DNA of 64,000 bases from Sweltsa coloradensis (Eukaryota; Arthropoda; Insecta; Plecoptera; Chloroperlidae), in NCBI GenBank assembly GCA_024449915.1, contig JAMZAV010001454.1, forward strand, positions 62,001-126,000, given 5' to 3'. The position numbers and the translations under genes were made by a program. Under the pieces are notes generated by a model that made no database searches, was not told the DNA's origin, and saw only the letters and a program-made list of their open reading frames with translations. This document shows positions 12,029-23,815 of the stretch, one piece after another. Every line of letters begins with the position of its first letter. The stretch's first letter is position 1.

Positions 12029-12697
12029 TTTAATGAAACGAGGGAGCGGAGCGACCGAGTGTCTCCATTCAACTCAAACGGCTCTCATTCTGTGATTCTG
12101 TGTGTCTGTCTGTCTGTACGTCGAAAATCAGACGAACCGCTGAACAGATTTCGCTGAAATTTTAAACAGACATCCGGTACGAGTTTATTGAGAACTGTTA
12201 ACAAAATCAGCAAGATCCATTGCGGTTTAAGCTTGCAATAAATAAAAATGTGATTTTTTAAAATATCGATAGCATTTTTTGTTTAGTAGCAGCTAGCGGG
12301 ACGGTATATCTACGTGGCTCGGCATGGTCTAGTGACGGAGGAATGGGGTTCGATACCTGTTCGTTTGAACTTTTTTATATTTTTACACCCACATATTATT
12401 TTTGAGGGGTTTTAAATGGGAAATAAAAATTTGTTGATTTTGTTTTATCTTGGAAATTTGTTAATGATTCACGCTAATACGTTTTGAACACGATTCACAT
12501 TTTGCATGTTCAATTTAAACTAGGGAAACGCCAAAGTCGTTGTTAAACGAGTGAGTGAGCCAAGTGTTAAGTACCCGGGAACATCCCGTTTCCTCCCATA
12601 TACCTAAGGCTGGATCGAGCCCAGTATGGGGAATGATACCGAGTACTCAACACATGGCTCACTCACTCGTTTAACAACGACATTGGCGTTTCCCTGG
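12029..12697 (+). mobile_element. Family C Helentron-like element C2b, tandem to C2a
   Basis: It begins directly after CTAG of C2a with TTTAATGAAACGAGGGAGCG and repeats the C2a module order with a shortened tRNA-like segment. Its 3' module (12519-12697) ends GGCGTTTCCCTGG, a CTRR-type end. The core of this palindromic module is inverted relative to the one in C2a. Confidence 0.75.
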
Positions 12698-12967
12698 TTT
12701 TTAAAACATTCTTCGACATATAACACCTACATGCATTATCCGATTGTAATAATATTTTCACATAACCTAATATTTTATGAATTTATATATTTGTGTGAAA
12801 TTTGACTGCAATCGTAAAATAATTTCACATGAAAATCTCAATTGTACGCTTTTTTCGTTTAAAAAAACATACGCTCATCCGACAACGCACCTGAAAAAGC
12901 GTTTGCGAAGCTTCCTAGTTTGTAAGACAACTACACGGCACCTCCACCACTAATCTGCCGTTCCTTG

Positions 12968-13434
12968 TTGGATGAGCGTAGCGAGCGAAGCAAAGATTCC
13001 ATTTCACTACAATGGAAAAAAATTCCGGAAAGTTTTTTTTCTTTCTGTATTTTTGTCTGTTTGTTAATACTATTCCGGCTAAACCGATACTCCAATTGAG
13101 ATGAAATTTTGTGGAGGCTTTCGAAATCTCTGAACTTAGAACTGCCACGCTTTTGAGCGCAATCGAAAAATTATTACTCATGAAAATCGCATACGATTTT
13201 TTCGATTTTTTAAAACTTTCTTTGACTTATAACACCTACATGCTTTATCCGATTGTAATAATTTTTTCATAGATCCTTAATTTTATGAACTTTTATATTC
13301 GTGTGAAATTTGAGCGTAATCGAATAATTATTTCTTATGAAAATCGCAATTTTACGCTTTTTTCGTTTTTACAATTACGCTCATCCAACAACGCGCCTGA
13401 AAAAGCGTTTGCGAAGCTTCCAAGTTTGAAAGAC
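12968..13434 (+). mobile_element. Family A Helentron-like element A2
   Basis: A short, complete family A copy: TTGGATGAGCGTAGCGAGCG at the left; the antisense module; about one tandem unit; ACGCTCATCCAACAACGCG and GCGAAGCTTCCAAG at the right (terminal CTAG mutated to CAAG). It is separated from A1 by a 49-bp relic of the 50-bp minisatellite unit, and another relic follows it. Confidence 0.85.
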
Positions 13435-13611
13435 AACTACACGGCACCTCCACCACTAATCTCTTAAGAGCTGAGTGAGGCGAGATATCACGCAAGTGAG
13501 TGAGTGCGTAAATACGATTTCGTGTTCACCCACCGAACAACGCGTCTGTAGGCCTACTTAATTTCTTGTCTCGTTTCCATTTAATATGCAATATTTATAA
13601 ACTAGGAAAAC

Positions 13612-14330
13612 GCTAAAGTCCCGCCGCGTTGATGAATGAGCTTTTTAAAGTTTTTAGTTTGCGTGGGATATCTTTACTTTTGCAAGTGCTTTGTTTTGAT
13701 GCCTACGCATTGTAGGTGATTGTTGTCAAGTTTCTATTGTTTCTTGTCAATTGGTATTATTTACCGTAAAACACTTATATTAAAAGCTTTATTCAACGTT
13801 TGCATTCAAAAGGTACTACATCACCATAACCTTAATGTCCATGTATAATATGAACGTTGTAGCCCTACCCGTTTGGTCAGAATTGGCCCAAATGGCACGA
13901 AAATATCGTACAAAAAAATCAAAAAACTTATATTAAAAGCTTTATTTCTATAGATTCTGGCTAACTTTTTCAAATTTTTCTTTCAGAAAGCAATACATCA
14001 CCATAACTTTAATGTCCATGTGAAATATGAACGTTGTAGCCCCAACCGTTTGGTCAGAATCGTCCCAAATGTCACGAAAATATCGCACTAAAAATCGAAA
14101 AAAATCGTAAAAGTACGATATTCATGAGAAATATTTCTTCGATTGTACCCAAAAACGTAGCAAGTCTAAGTTCAGAGATTTCGAAGGTCCTGTCAAATTT
14201 TCATCAAGATCGGATATGCCGTTTGCCCGGTAGAGAGCAAACAAACAGACGAAAAAAAAAAAAAAAAAAACACCCGAGCTAAATTTTTTGGGGGGTCGGT
14301 GAAATTGAAGTCTTCGCTTCGCTCATCCAA
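13612..14330 (-). mobile_element. Family B Helentron-like element B1
   Basis: On the minus strand it starts TTGGATGAGCGAAGCGAAG (14330) and ends with GCTCATTCATCAACGCGGCG, a hairpin AACGC...GCGTT, and TTCCTAG (13612). The interior has two copies of a block with CCACCCGTTTGGTCAGAAT-type sequence and ATATCGYACWAAAAATC, plus a TTTCATCAAGATCGGATATG module. No coding capacity. Confidence 0.85.
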
Positions 14331-15825
14331 TAAGTGTCAACGATCAATTGTAACATTGGATAACAATTTTATTATATTATGCCAGCGGACATAAACATAC
14401 ATAATATGTCGTACAACACAAAAAATATTATAAATTAATGTAACACTTATAACAATAGGCCTACAAAACATAGTAGGCCTATGGTCAGAATAAGGGATAA
14501 CAATTTATTGATTGATTGGTATTGCTTAAGAGTCAATTATACCTATTTGAAACTTTTTTGGGAACTATTCCTGCTTCCAGTTGTCATCCGATCGATATGT
14601 AATTTTGCATAATTGTCAAGAAGGATATTATAGTCACTCTTCTACGCACAAATAAACTCCGAAATTTATTAATTTTGATGATTTTACAAAAATTCTAAAT
14701 CCTAAAAATACATTTCACTTAATTAGTTTTTTTGTGATCGTTTAAAAAAACTGTGCCACTATAGAAGACTGTATATACATGACCATAAGCTATGTGCAAA
14801 GTCTTATAACAATCTGATAAAAACTGGCTTATGGAAGAGTTCCAGAAAAAAATCACTAATATTGCCGACTCTTAACGTTTCATATTAATGCACTTTGGCT
14901 ATTATATATACATATATAACCCATATAAGGTAACCCATATTGCTTCTGTTGTTATACTGTATAAGTAATATATCGTTCCCACCCTTTATTTTTAGAAAAT
15001 GTTCTTCATTGCACATTTTCTCTGTCCGAAAAACATATCGTTGATAATGAAATACTTGCAGCTACCCGAGTCTACTCTCTGTTACGCCCCGACAAGTTTC
15101 AATCGCCATCCTACCGAGTACAGGCATTACCAAGACATGTTTTCTTTTCCTCTGTCTCGTCATTTTATGGGTTACTAAACTCCAACTTCAAGTCTCTGAA
15201 ACTAAAGGAGAGCTTTGCAACTCGTCTTTTGCCTCGGGGTAGAATAGGCCTAACATAGGACCTCTGTATAGTGCGAGGCGAATTAATCGGGTTTAGTAAC
15301 TGGCCTTGTTAATCCATCAATCAATGTAAGGATGTCGCCAATAATATTCTTAGTTTTCATTGCATAGCTTTGAAACAAAGTTGTCTTCAACTTTAAAGTA
15401 ACTATTGACCTGTTTGAACATAGCTCATTCAAACTGTCATTTTACGATGCAATATTAGGCCTACTTCATCTATCCATCACAATAATTTGTTAATCTAACG
15501 CCGTGTTAGTGTAAGTATACAAGTTAGTTTTTTAAAATTGTCCTAACTAATTTATTTCCGTGTTAACAAAGATAATATGATGGGCTACGCCTACGTTAGT
15601 TTGATCTGGTTCCGTTCGTGAATGTTATATATAATAGTAATATGTTATTGCGTGTATGTCTTGAAATAATTCATCCCTGGTGATTGCTCTTATAGGTAAT
15701 GCACGCTAATACCTACAACGAATAGTAGACTATTTTAGTTTACCTAATGTGGTAGAAGTATAGTAATCCATACGGTACCTGATGTCGGGTACACATCATT
15801 AGGTGAGCGTAGCAAATATGTCTAT
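14331..15825. other. Intergenic, AT-rich
   Basis: I see no coding signal. A short family-A-like start (GGTGAGCGTAGCAAATATG) lies at 15802-15820, just before the family C element. Confidence 0.4.
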
Positions 15826-16660
15826 TTAGACGAGGGAGCGAAGCGACTAAACCAACTCAAACGGCACTAGATCTGTTTTTGTCTGTGACTTTGCTGCAGA
15901 ACGGCCAAACGGCTAAACAGATAGACCTGAAATTTTATACAGACATCCGGCACAAGTATTTAGCGTGCATAACATTTTGAACAAAATTCGTTACAATTTA
16001 AGCCTAAACTGACAATAAAATAATACAAAATTGGAAATAGGCTGAGAATGTCACATGCAATTAAACGACAATGTTTTTGTTTATGAAAAAACTTTTTACA
16101 AATCATGTTTGCATGCAGAGATCAAGATGCAAGGTGTATCGAATGTTGCACGCTCAAGGTTACCTAAAATTCCGCTCGGAGATTGAGTAAACCTTGCAAT
16201 CATTACTCGTATTTCGTACTGGATATGTTGTCCATAGTAGTGTATGCATTTCAAAACCTGTTCCATAATTTTCGTGAAATAATAAACTAATCCATAAATA
16301 AACAAACCTATAAGGCCGCTCCTGCTACGCTGGTCGCGCCCTAAGAAAACCTATCCCGACCGTTGTTTAAACCCGCGGGTCTCCAACATTCCGGGTATAA
16401 AGGCTAAAGCCAACTAGACTAGGCAAACGCCAAAGTCGTTGACAGACCGGATGGCGGTCATGTGTTGCATTTAGTTTGATTCATAGGTTCTTAGTTGTTT
16501 GGAAATGTGGCGCAGCAACTGTTAGTAGGCCCTAAAGCGCCCCGTCCATTTAGCCTAATAATATTTTGGGAGGAAAGACCCATGCTGTATCCAGCCTTAT
16601 GTAGGGGGAGGAAATGGAGTGTTACCGTATACTCAACACAATGACTAGCTCACTAACCCT
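15826..16660 (+). mobile_element. Family C Helentron-like element, 3' end lost
   Basis: It starts TTAGACGAGGGAGCGAAGCG, carries CAGACATCCGGCACAAG, then an antisense tRNA-like segment, then the 3' palindromic module (AGGCAAACGCCAAAGTCG; GATGGCGGTCATGTGTTG; AGCCTTATGTAGGGGGAGGA; TACTCAACACA). The terminal hairpin and CTAG are missing. Confidence 0.75.
16364..16422 (-). repeat. Degenerate tRNA-like segment in the family C element
   Basis: On the minus strand TAGTCTAGTTGGCTTTAGCC (A-box-like) is followed by CCCGCGGGTTTAAAC, a decayed B box. It sits at the same junction with the 3' module as in the copies at 5.0 and 37.0 kb. Confidence 0.55.
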
Positions 16661-17500
16661 AAAAAACAGTTTGCCTCCTTCTGTTTGTGTGTATAAGTTA
16701 AGTTTGTTATCTCTACCGAAAATACGGCTGCTCCTATATTTATAACATTTACAGGGAACCTTCGAAATTGATCTACGTTTTTAGCGCAATCCAAATACTT
16801 CGTATTTTTTATATAAAGTGTTCGATATATTTTGTAATTCTTCATTCTTCTCGTCTACTACATATTATTCTCAAAACGGATACTCGGATGTTGGTGAATG
16901 ATGACATTTTCACTAACTCTCTGGTACCTCTAAACTGAGCTGAGACTGGTTACTTTAGTACAATCAAAGACATATTGTTATATTTTTCGTGAAAAGCACA
17001 CTTTTTTATTTTCATGAAGAGTCAATCCAAAACCTATGGGGCTGATTTTTTATATTGATGTCTGCCCTTGATACATTTATGACATGAATAAAATGTTATG
17101 TGTGTCTTTTGTTGATTTTCGTAATAGTTGCACTAGCAATGCATATTATTCCATAGATTAAATTGTTGGTTACAAATTATATTTTGAAAATAATTGCTCG
17201 CAAATATGTCAATCATATATTTGTTTCCTATCACCTGATTTCAAACTTCCATTGTTGTATATTATCAGGAAAAGAACATTTCGACTGTGAGAATTGAAGA
17301 CAATGATAATATCGTGATATACAGTCTATGAGGCGTAGTGCATGGCCTCCATTTAGAACTTTAAATGCTCATTGTTAACGTATGATCTTACAATGAATAT
17401 CTCTATGCATTATTATTATCTCGCTCTTTACAATGTAGACATTAGTTTGCTCTTCGTCCCTGTCGAATTAGAAAGTGTATAGGAAACTCGAACGCAAATC
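16661..17500. other. Intergenic, AT-rich
   Basis: No gene or repeat structure that I can support. Confidence 0.4.
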
Positions 17501-17579
17501 AAAACGCCGGCACAACAATGATCTCCGAGCAGTGAAATTAGTGGGTGTTCCATTCTGTCTAGAACTCGAAGAATGCATA

Positions 17580-17890
17580 GTTGACTTGAATCATTCATTT
17601 CCCACGCTCCGTGTGTGTTAGTCGGCGGTGGGTGCGCGGGGATCGATGAAGAAGGGAGGGAATCAAATCATGAGGGCGGTGGTTGTTTCCTATTGGTCGA
17701 GGATAACACGAGGAGGCGGCATGCGGTTTCAGCCGTGACAGTCTTTATTCTTTCATTTACATCGATAAGATCGTGAATATGTATCCTCGATGTCTTGACA
17801 TCTGAGGATCGGTCCATGCGGAGCGGCTGTCTTCATCTCATCTCGTCTCCGCACGGTATACCGGAGAGCATGGGCGCCCCAAGGCACCAC
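17580..17890. promoter_or_regulatory. GC-rich, promoter-like stretch, strand unclear
   Basis: A local rise in GC and CpG in an AT-rich setting, with GTCGGCGGTGGGTGCGCGGG, an inverted CCAAT (CCTATTGGTC near 17690), GAGGAGGCGGCATGCGG, and GCGGAGCGGC. No convincing splice donor or start codon follows on either strand. It could be a promoter, an enhancer, or an old GC-rich repeat. Confidence 0.25.
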
Positions 17891-19042
17891 TGGTCAAGCA
17901 AGGGTTCTTCAAAGATTATTAATAACAGATCATATCCAGTTAGTTAGGATAGGATGTGAACAACCAGCGTTTTGTGTGGGATAAAAGCCCATTAGGAGAC
18001 TTAAGCGATCTTGAAAACAAACACTGCCTGTTGCTAGGGGCCCACGCCCATAGACAAGTTGTGGTTTGGTTTGAGAATTACAAATTGCCACCTTAAACAA
18101 GTGCAAGAGTTGATGGGCATACACCTTCTAAGGCATTTGTTGTATGCACATGCACTTGCACACCTTAAGCAAGAGCTAATATGGGAGTACACCGTTGTAC
18201 TGTACATTTGATCGTAATATATGAACACGTTCATCGTATTTCGCATTAAAGCTCATTATACCCAATCTCTAATGGCCACATTGGACATCAAAGCGAAGCT
18301 CGAATCCGTTCGATAAGAGTGGACGTAGAGTATAGTCATATCTGTAGGTAGGCTTCGAGCTACTTTATCCAAATACAAATAAATACAGCTGCTACAAATT
18401 TCAGTTCAAGTTTCAATGTCACTGTTTGTGTTGCTACATAACCTTACAGTTTGAATTATGTTTGAGAGCTTCTCCAAAGAGAACATAGTATTTTATTGTC
18501 GTTGATAACAATAATTTGTGGTGAAATATAATATAAGGTTTTGAATATGACCATAATTTATTAAAATAATAATTTTGAATTATTATGATAGTTATGGTGG
18601 CAACTAATTTTTCCTTCCAGCATAAACTTGTTTTTCTTGATCATTGAATTCAAAATTAAGTCATACGTATTGAATTTAAATTCAAAATAATTGAAATAGC
18701 GCTACGAAATATTAAATAGCGTTTCGTCAAGTTTGTTTGTTGAAGTTTCAAGTTGAAGTAAGTACCTATAATATCTATAAGGTTTTCTTTGGTACATTGA
18801 GAGTTAGTTTTACACATAAAGATATTCTCTCTTCATGAAAACAAAATGTAACTTAGATTTGACTCTGTGAGTGGGAACGATGATTAAGAGTAAGTTAAAT
18901 ATAAATAATTGTGTTCAAGTTCACTGAATATTCTAAAACTTTAACATGAAACTGTGTTGGGAAATTTTCCAAAATAAACAAATTTATAAAGTTAAATTAC
19001 TTTGTCATGAAAGGAAATTTGTTATGGTCCCGTTTCCCTTAA
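17890..19042. other. Intergenic, AT-rich
   Basis: Nothing recognised. The short frames on the minus strand at 17930-18246 have no family resemblance that I can see. Confidence 0.4.
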
Positions 19043-19498
19043 CTAGGAAGCTTCGCAAACGCTTTTTCAGGCGCGTTGTTGGATGAGCGTAATTTTTTTT
19101 AACGAAGAAAAGCGGTAAAATTGCGATTTTCATGGGAAATAATTTTTAGATTGCGCTCAAATTTTACACGAATGTATTAATTCATAAAATTAAGGTTATG
19201 TGAAAAAATCATTACAATCGGATAAAGCATGTAGGTGTTATAAGTCAAAGAAATTTATAAATCGAAAAATAAAATTGCGATTTTCATGAGAAATAATTTT
19301 TCGATTACGCTCAAATTTCACACGAACATAATAATTGGATGAGCGTAGCGAATATTTCATGTCAGTACACTGGAGAACAAAATCCGGAATGATTTTTTTC
19401 TCTTTTTGTATTTTTGTATGTTTGTTGAAAAAAAAGAAAAACACTACGGATTTTTTTCTCCAGTGTAGTAGTTCGCTTCGCTCGCTATGCTCATCCAA
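19043..19498 (-). mobile_element. Family A element A3 with two 5' ends head to head
   Basis: The left side (19043) is a standard family A 3' end in reverse (CTAGGAAGCTTCGCAAACGC). After about 1.5 tandem units the sequence meets TTGGATGAGCGTAGCGAATA at 19335 and runs to an inverted 5' end GCTATGCTCATCCAA at 19498, so 19335-19498 is a 164-bp palindrome of two 5' termini. Confidence 0.75.
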
Positions 19499-20286
19499 AA
19501 ATTATAGCATAATACTTCACTTAAATGACCGCTAAAAATTTTATCTATATCTTAACTTTAATTTTCGCGAATCTTTTCACCTTTTTGATCATGAAATTAG
19601 CCAAAAAATTGGCGTTTTAGTGAATTTTTCCTTTCACATAAATACTAGAGCATCGTACCAATCTAGAATGGCCCTTTAAAAATTTTTGTCTTGGAACTGT
19701 GCACATATATGGCCTATAACCTATATAATCAAAACCGTGGATTTACAAACACATTGATTTTAAAAATTGCTAGCCTCCCCCCCCCCCCCCCCCCAACCCA
19801 CCAAAACCCACCAAAACCTTATGAACTTTATTATTCTTGCAAGGGCTATGGCAACAAAAATAACCAATGTTAATCGGACGTCGCGTGTTCGAATTTTATA
19901 ACCAGATGTGACACGCACAGAAATACGGACGAACAGAAAAGTAATGCTTATATGGGAGCTGTGCTTCCTAATATGCACATGTTAAATGACCTTATTAATG
20001 TTACATGAAGTTCTCTATTCAATACGTTTGTAGCTTAAACCTTCCCGCGAAGTTGTTAGCGGTGCGATCACTCGATTGAATTTCAAACTTCAAAGTCAAA
20101 TCGTGCGAGGTAAATAATGAATTTGCCAATCGAGCTAGTAAACTAAAATTTGGACTAAGGGTAGCACGATTACTTGTTTACTTCCTTCGAGAAATCAGGC
20201 GAGCGTAAATTTAGACCCCTGATCGTCGTGATAAGTTTAGAACTTGTGAAGCCTTTGAAGCGTCTTAAAATTACTACTAAAAATAA
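19499..20286. other. Intergenic with a C18 run and a family E repeat fragment
   Basis: A homopolymer of about 18 C lies at 19777-19794. The segment 19870-19935 (TAATCGGACGTCGCGTGTTCG, TGACACGCACAGAAATACGG as separate blocks) is shared with three other sites and is listed as family E. No gene. Confidence 0.5.
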
Positions 20287-21735
20287 TTGGATGAGCGTAG
20301 CGAGCGAAGCGAAGTTTCCATTTCACTACACTGGAGAAAAAAATCCGCGTAGTTTTTTTTTGTATTTTTGTGTGTTTGTTAACACGATTCCGGCTAAACC
20401 GATACTCCAATTGGGATGAAATTTTCTGGAGGCCTTCGAAATCTCTGAACTTAGAACTGCCACGTTTTTTAGTGCAACCGAAAAATTATTTCTCTTGAAA
20501 ATCGCAATTTTACGGGTTTTTTCGATTTTTTTTTCGACTTATAACACCTACATGCTTTATCCGATTGTTATAATCTTTTCACAGAAACTTAATTTTATGA
20601 ATTTATATATTCGTGTGAAATTTGAGCGCAATCGAAAAATTATTTCTCATAAAAATCGCAATTTTACGATTTTTTCGATTTTTTTAAACGTTCTTCGACA
20701 TATAACACCTACATGCTTTATCCGATTATAATGATTTTTGTACAGAACCTTAATTTTATGAATTAATGTATTCTTGTGAAATTTGAGCGCAATCAAAAAA
20801 TTATTCCGTATGAAATTTGCAATTTTACGCTTTTATCATTTTTTCAAAAATTTCATCGACTTATAACACCTATACAATGCTTTATCCGATTGTAATGATT
20901 TTTTATAGAACCTTAATTTTATGAAATAGGCCGCTTCGCGAACGCTTTTTCAAGTCGCGTTGATGGATGAGCTTTTTTGGAATATTTATGTCCAATGATT
21001 ATGTTTTTAAGTTGGATCTCATTACTTTTTCTATAGTTACTTGATATTATATGTTAATTATCCACCTGTAAAAGGCTTATATTAAAACCTAAATTTCTAT
21101 GAATTTTTACTAACTTTTTCAACTTTTTCTTTCAAAAGGCACTACATCACCATAATCTTTATGTCAATGTAAAATATGAACGTTGTAGCCCCACCCGTTT
21201 GGTCAGAATCGGCCCAAATATCACGAAAATATCGTATATTAAAACCCGGGAATGTCTTAAATGTACGATTTCTATAAAAAATTTGCAAACGTCTCTAAAA
21301 TCATAACATATAAAATTTCAGTGATTTTAAACGTTCCCATAAAGTTTCATCAATATCGGAGTAGCCGTTTTCCAAATATCACGAAAATATCTCATTAAAA
21401 ATTGAAAACAATCGTAAAAGTACGATAATCATTAGAAATATTTGATCGATTAACTAATACCAAAAAACGTGGCAGGTCTAAGTTCAGAGATTTTAAAGTT
21501 CTCCAATTTTCATCAAGATCGCATATGCCGTTTGCCCGGTAGAGAGCAAACAAACAGACAAAAAAACTAACAAAAAACAAAACACCCGAGCTATTTTTCT
21601 TGGGGTAACGTAAGTGAAAAAAAACATAAGTGAAATAATTGAAGTCTTCGCTTCGCTCATCCAATTAATATATTCGTGTGAAATTTGAGGTTTATTGAAG
21701 AATATTTTTTAACGTGTATTTTAACGTTTTTTAAA
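20287..21735 (+). mobile_element. Family A element A4, split by family B element
   Basis: It begins TTGGATGAGCGTAGCGAGCG, carries the family module and about four 160-bp units, and is interrupted at 20936-21664 by a family B copy. Unit sequence resumes with TTAATATATTCGTGTGAAAT at 21665 and fades near 21735. Its 3' end is not clear; a 3' terminus at 22084-22131 may belong to it. Confidence 0.7.
20936..21664 (-). mobile_element. Family B element B2 nested in A4
   Basis: On the minus strand it starts TTGGATGAGCGAAGCGAAG and ends with GCTCATCCATCAACGCG and a hairpin region ending CCTAT, a decayed CTAG. Interior blocks match B1 (ACCCGTTTGGTCAGAATCGG; TCATCAAGATCGCATATGCC). The flanks rejoin to an uninterrupted family A unit. 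Confidence 0.8.
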
Positions 21736-21837
21736 ATTAAAATAACATTAAGCAGGCGGTGACCTAACCAAAGAACATTCAAAGAAACTGGTCCTATGGC
21801 CCACATTTTTCATTGTTGTCTCCAATATTGTTCTTTG

Positions 21838-22131
21838 GTAGCTTTGCAAACGCTTTTTCAGACGCGTTGATGGATGAGCGTAATTGGTGCATTTAAGCTG
21901 CCAATTAGTGTAATGCAGATGGTATTTAAATTGATTTAGTTTTTCCATTGCTATGGCCTGCGAGACACGCTTGGTAATATTGTTTTAATTTTTACGACGA
22001 CGACATGAGAATCAGGGGCGCGTCAACTGGGTAGGTCATTTCGCATTTCGCATTCGAACACATGGCAGCTCAATGCACCATTTACGCTCATCCAACAACG
22101 CGCCTGAAAAAGCGTTTGCGAAGCTTCCTAG
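21838..22131. mobile_element. Palindromic family A derivative with two 3' ends
   Basis: Both termini are family A 3' ends in inverted orientation: GCTTTGCAAACGCTTTTTCA at left, GCGTTTGCGAAGCTTCCTAG at right, each with the GGATGAGCG / CGCTCATCC motif inside. The 200-bp interior is unrelated to the family A body. Confidence 0.75.
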
Positions 22132-22295
22132 TAATTGATAACACAATTCGTTTTGCTATAAACTCATATGCTTGTTGCTTGCCAGTATTCCTGTAGTAAG
22201 TTACAGTTCTTTGCTAATTTAAAAGTGGTTTTAAAACGAAGCTTTTGCTATATTTGCATCAAAACTTTGTATTGTGTTTCATTCGTTATTTAAAA

Positions 22296-22911
22296 CTAGG
22301 AAGCTTCGCAAACGCTTTTTAGGCGCGTTGTTAGATGAGCGTATTTTTTTAAAACGAAAAAAGCGTAAAATTGCGATTTTTTTGAGAAATAATTTCTCGA
22401 TTACGCTCAAATTTCACACGAATATATTAATTCATAAAATCAAAGTTCTGTGAAAAAATCAAAACAATCGGATAAAGCATGTAGGTGTTATAAGTCGAAG
22501 AAATTTTAAAACCCGAAAAAAAATCGTAAAATTGCGATTTTCATGAGAAATAATTTGTTGATTACGTTCAGATTTCACACGAATATATTAACTCATAAAA
22601 TAAAGGTTCTTTGAAAAAATCATTACAATCGGATAAAGCATGTAGGTGTTATAAGTCAAAGATTTTTTTTTAATCGAAAAAAATCGTAAAATTGTGATTT
22701 TTATGAGAAATAATTTTTCGATTGCGCTCAAAAACGTTCTAAGTTCAGAGATTTCGAAGGCCTCCATAAAATTTTATTGCAATTGGAGTATCGGTTTAGC
22801 CGGAATCGTGTTAACAGACACACAATAATACAAAAAAAAGAAAAACATTCCGGATTTTTTTCTCCAGTGTAGTTAAATGGAATCTTCGCTTCGCTCGCTA
22901 CGCTCATCCAA
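22296..22911 (-). mobile_element. Family A element A5, complete
   Basis: The minus strand runs from TTGGATGAGCGTAGCGAGCG (22911) through TACACTGGAGAAAAAAATCC, the shared module, two to three tandem units, to GCGAAGCTTCCTAG (22296). The 3' subterminal motif here is CGCTCATCTAAC. Confidence 0.85.
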
Positions 22912-23155
22912 AAATGATTAACATAAAAAAAATGAATGGTATATTCATTTGGATATACTTATGTCGAGACCAATAGGCCTACAAATGGGTGGATGGTGAA
23001 AGGGAGGAACGAGAACGATAGATGAAAGTCAAGATTGAAATTCATGGAACATGTTATTGGTATAGTGGTGTGCGGGTACCCGAAAATGTCGGTTCGCGTA
23101 TTTGGGGGCCAACTTAGCTTTCTGCCAACAAAGAAATATATATTTGTGGGGATGG

Positions 23156-23240
23156 TTGAGGTGCCGGTCCATGATTTACATACCTAATTGGTGGAGGTGC
23201 CGGTCCATGATTAACATACCTATTTGGTGGAGGTGCCGGT
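23156..23240 (-). repeat. Short minisatellite carrying the TGGTGGAGGTGCCGG motif
   Basis: Three copies of GGTGGAGGTGCCGGTCCATG-type sequence spaced by TACATACCTAATT-like linkers, period about 40 bp. The core is the reverse complement of the motif in the 50-bp minisatellite at 10.6 kb. Confidence 0.85.
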
Positions 23241-23464
23241 CCAGAAAATTTGTAATTCAGAGTATATAGTACAAAATGTCATTCAATGAAATTCCAGACA
23301 GTAACAAAATTATAATTAGGCTATTGTAATCACCCTATACGGTCAAAACCTTAAAATTTCCATGAAAGGTGGCTGAATGAAAGAGTTCCTTCAATAAAAC
23401 AATAAAAAGTGTTTGTTTTTTGGGGGGTGGGGGGGGGGGGGAGAGACATAACCTCACTATCGGC

Positions 23465-23815
23465 CATTATATGTCGTTTTTTGACAATAGTGTAGCCTGC
23501 ACACCTAGTGCAAAATTAAATTTTGAGAATCGGTTTCATGGATACAGTTTCTAAACACCTTTAGCTTCAGCTTTAACTATAAGGAAAAATGGATTTCTAA
23601 AATAACAGTTGGTGCACGATGTTTTTTGTCAAACTGTACAAATACGATTTTTTCGAGTTTTGTATCGTCTGACAAAAAGATTCGAACACCAACTGTTATT
23701 TCAGAAATCTGAAAGATGTTTAGAAACTATATCCAGAAAACCGATTCTCAAAATTTAATTTTGCACCAGATGTGCAGAACACACTATTGTCAAAAAACGA
23801 CATAGAACAGCGAAA
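23465..23815. repeat. Imperfect inverted repeat, about 350 bp
   Basis: Arms carry ATGTCGTTTTTTGACAATAG, AATTAAATTTTGAGAATCGG and AACAGTTGGTG in one direction and the matching reverse complements in the other, around a short centre near 23640. Confidence 0.85.

Larger units (their letters stand above)
10915..12918 (+). mobile_element. Family A Helentron-like element A1, interrupted by two family C elements
   Basis: The 5' end is TTGGATGAGCGTAGCGAG. The 3' end has the inverted internal copy CGCTCATCC(A/G)A, then AACGC...GCGTT as a hairpin stem, then GAAGCTTCCTAG. The left half runs to about 11304 and the right half resumes at about 12698 with AAAACATTCTTCGAC. Two family C copies (11305-12697) sit between. 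The element encodes nothing; its body is the family A module and about 160-bp tandem units. It inserted in a 50-bp minisatellite unit. Classification as a Helentron/Helitron2 derivative is inferred from end structure, with no helicase gene in view. Confidence 0.75.

Noticed and set aside
21838..22131. Classical TIR transposon with about 45-bp inverted repeats
   Set aside because: Each terminus is a family A 3' end including the hairpin and CTAG, and no target duplication flanks it; a palindromic derivative of family A explains it better.
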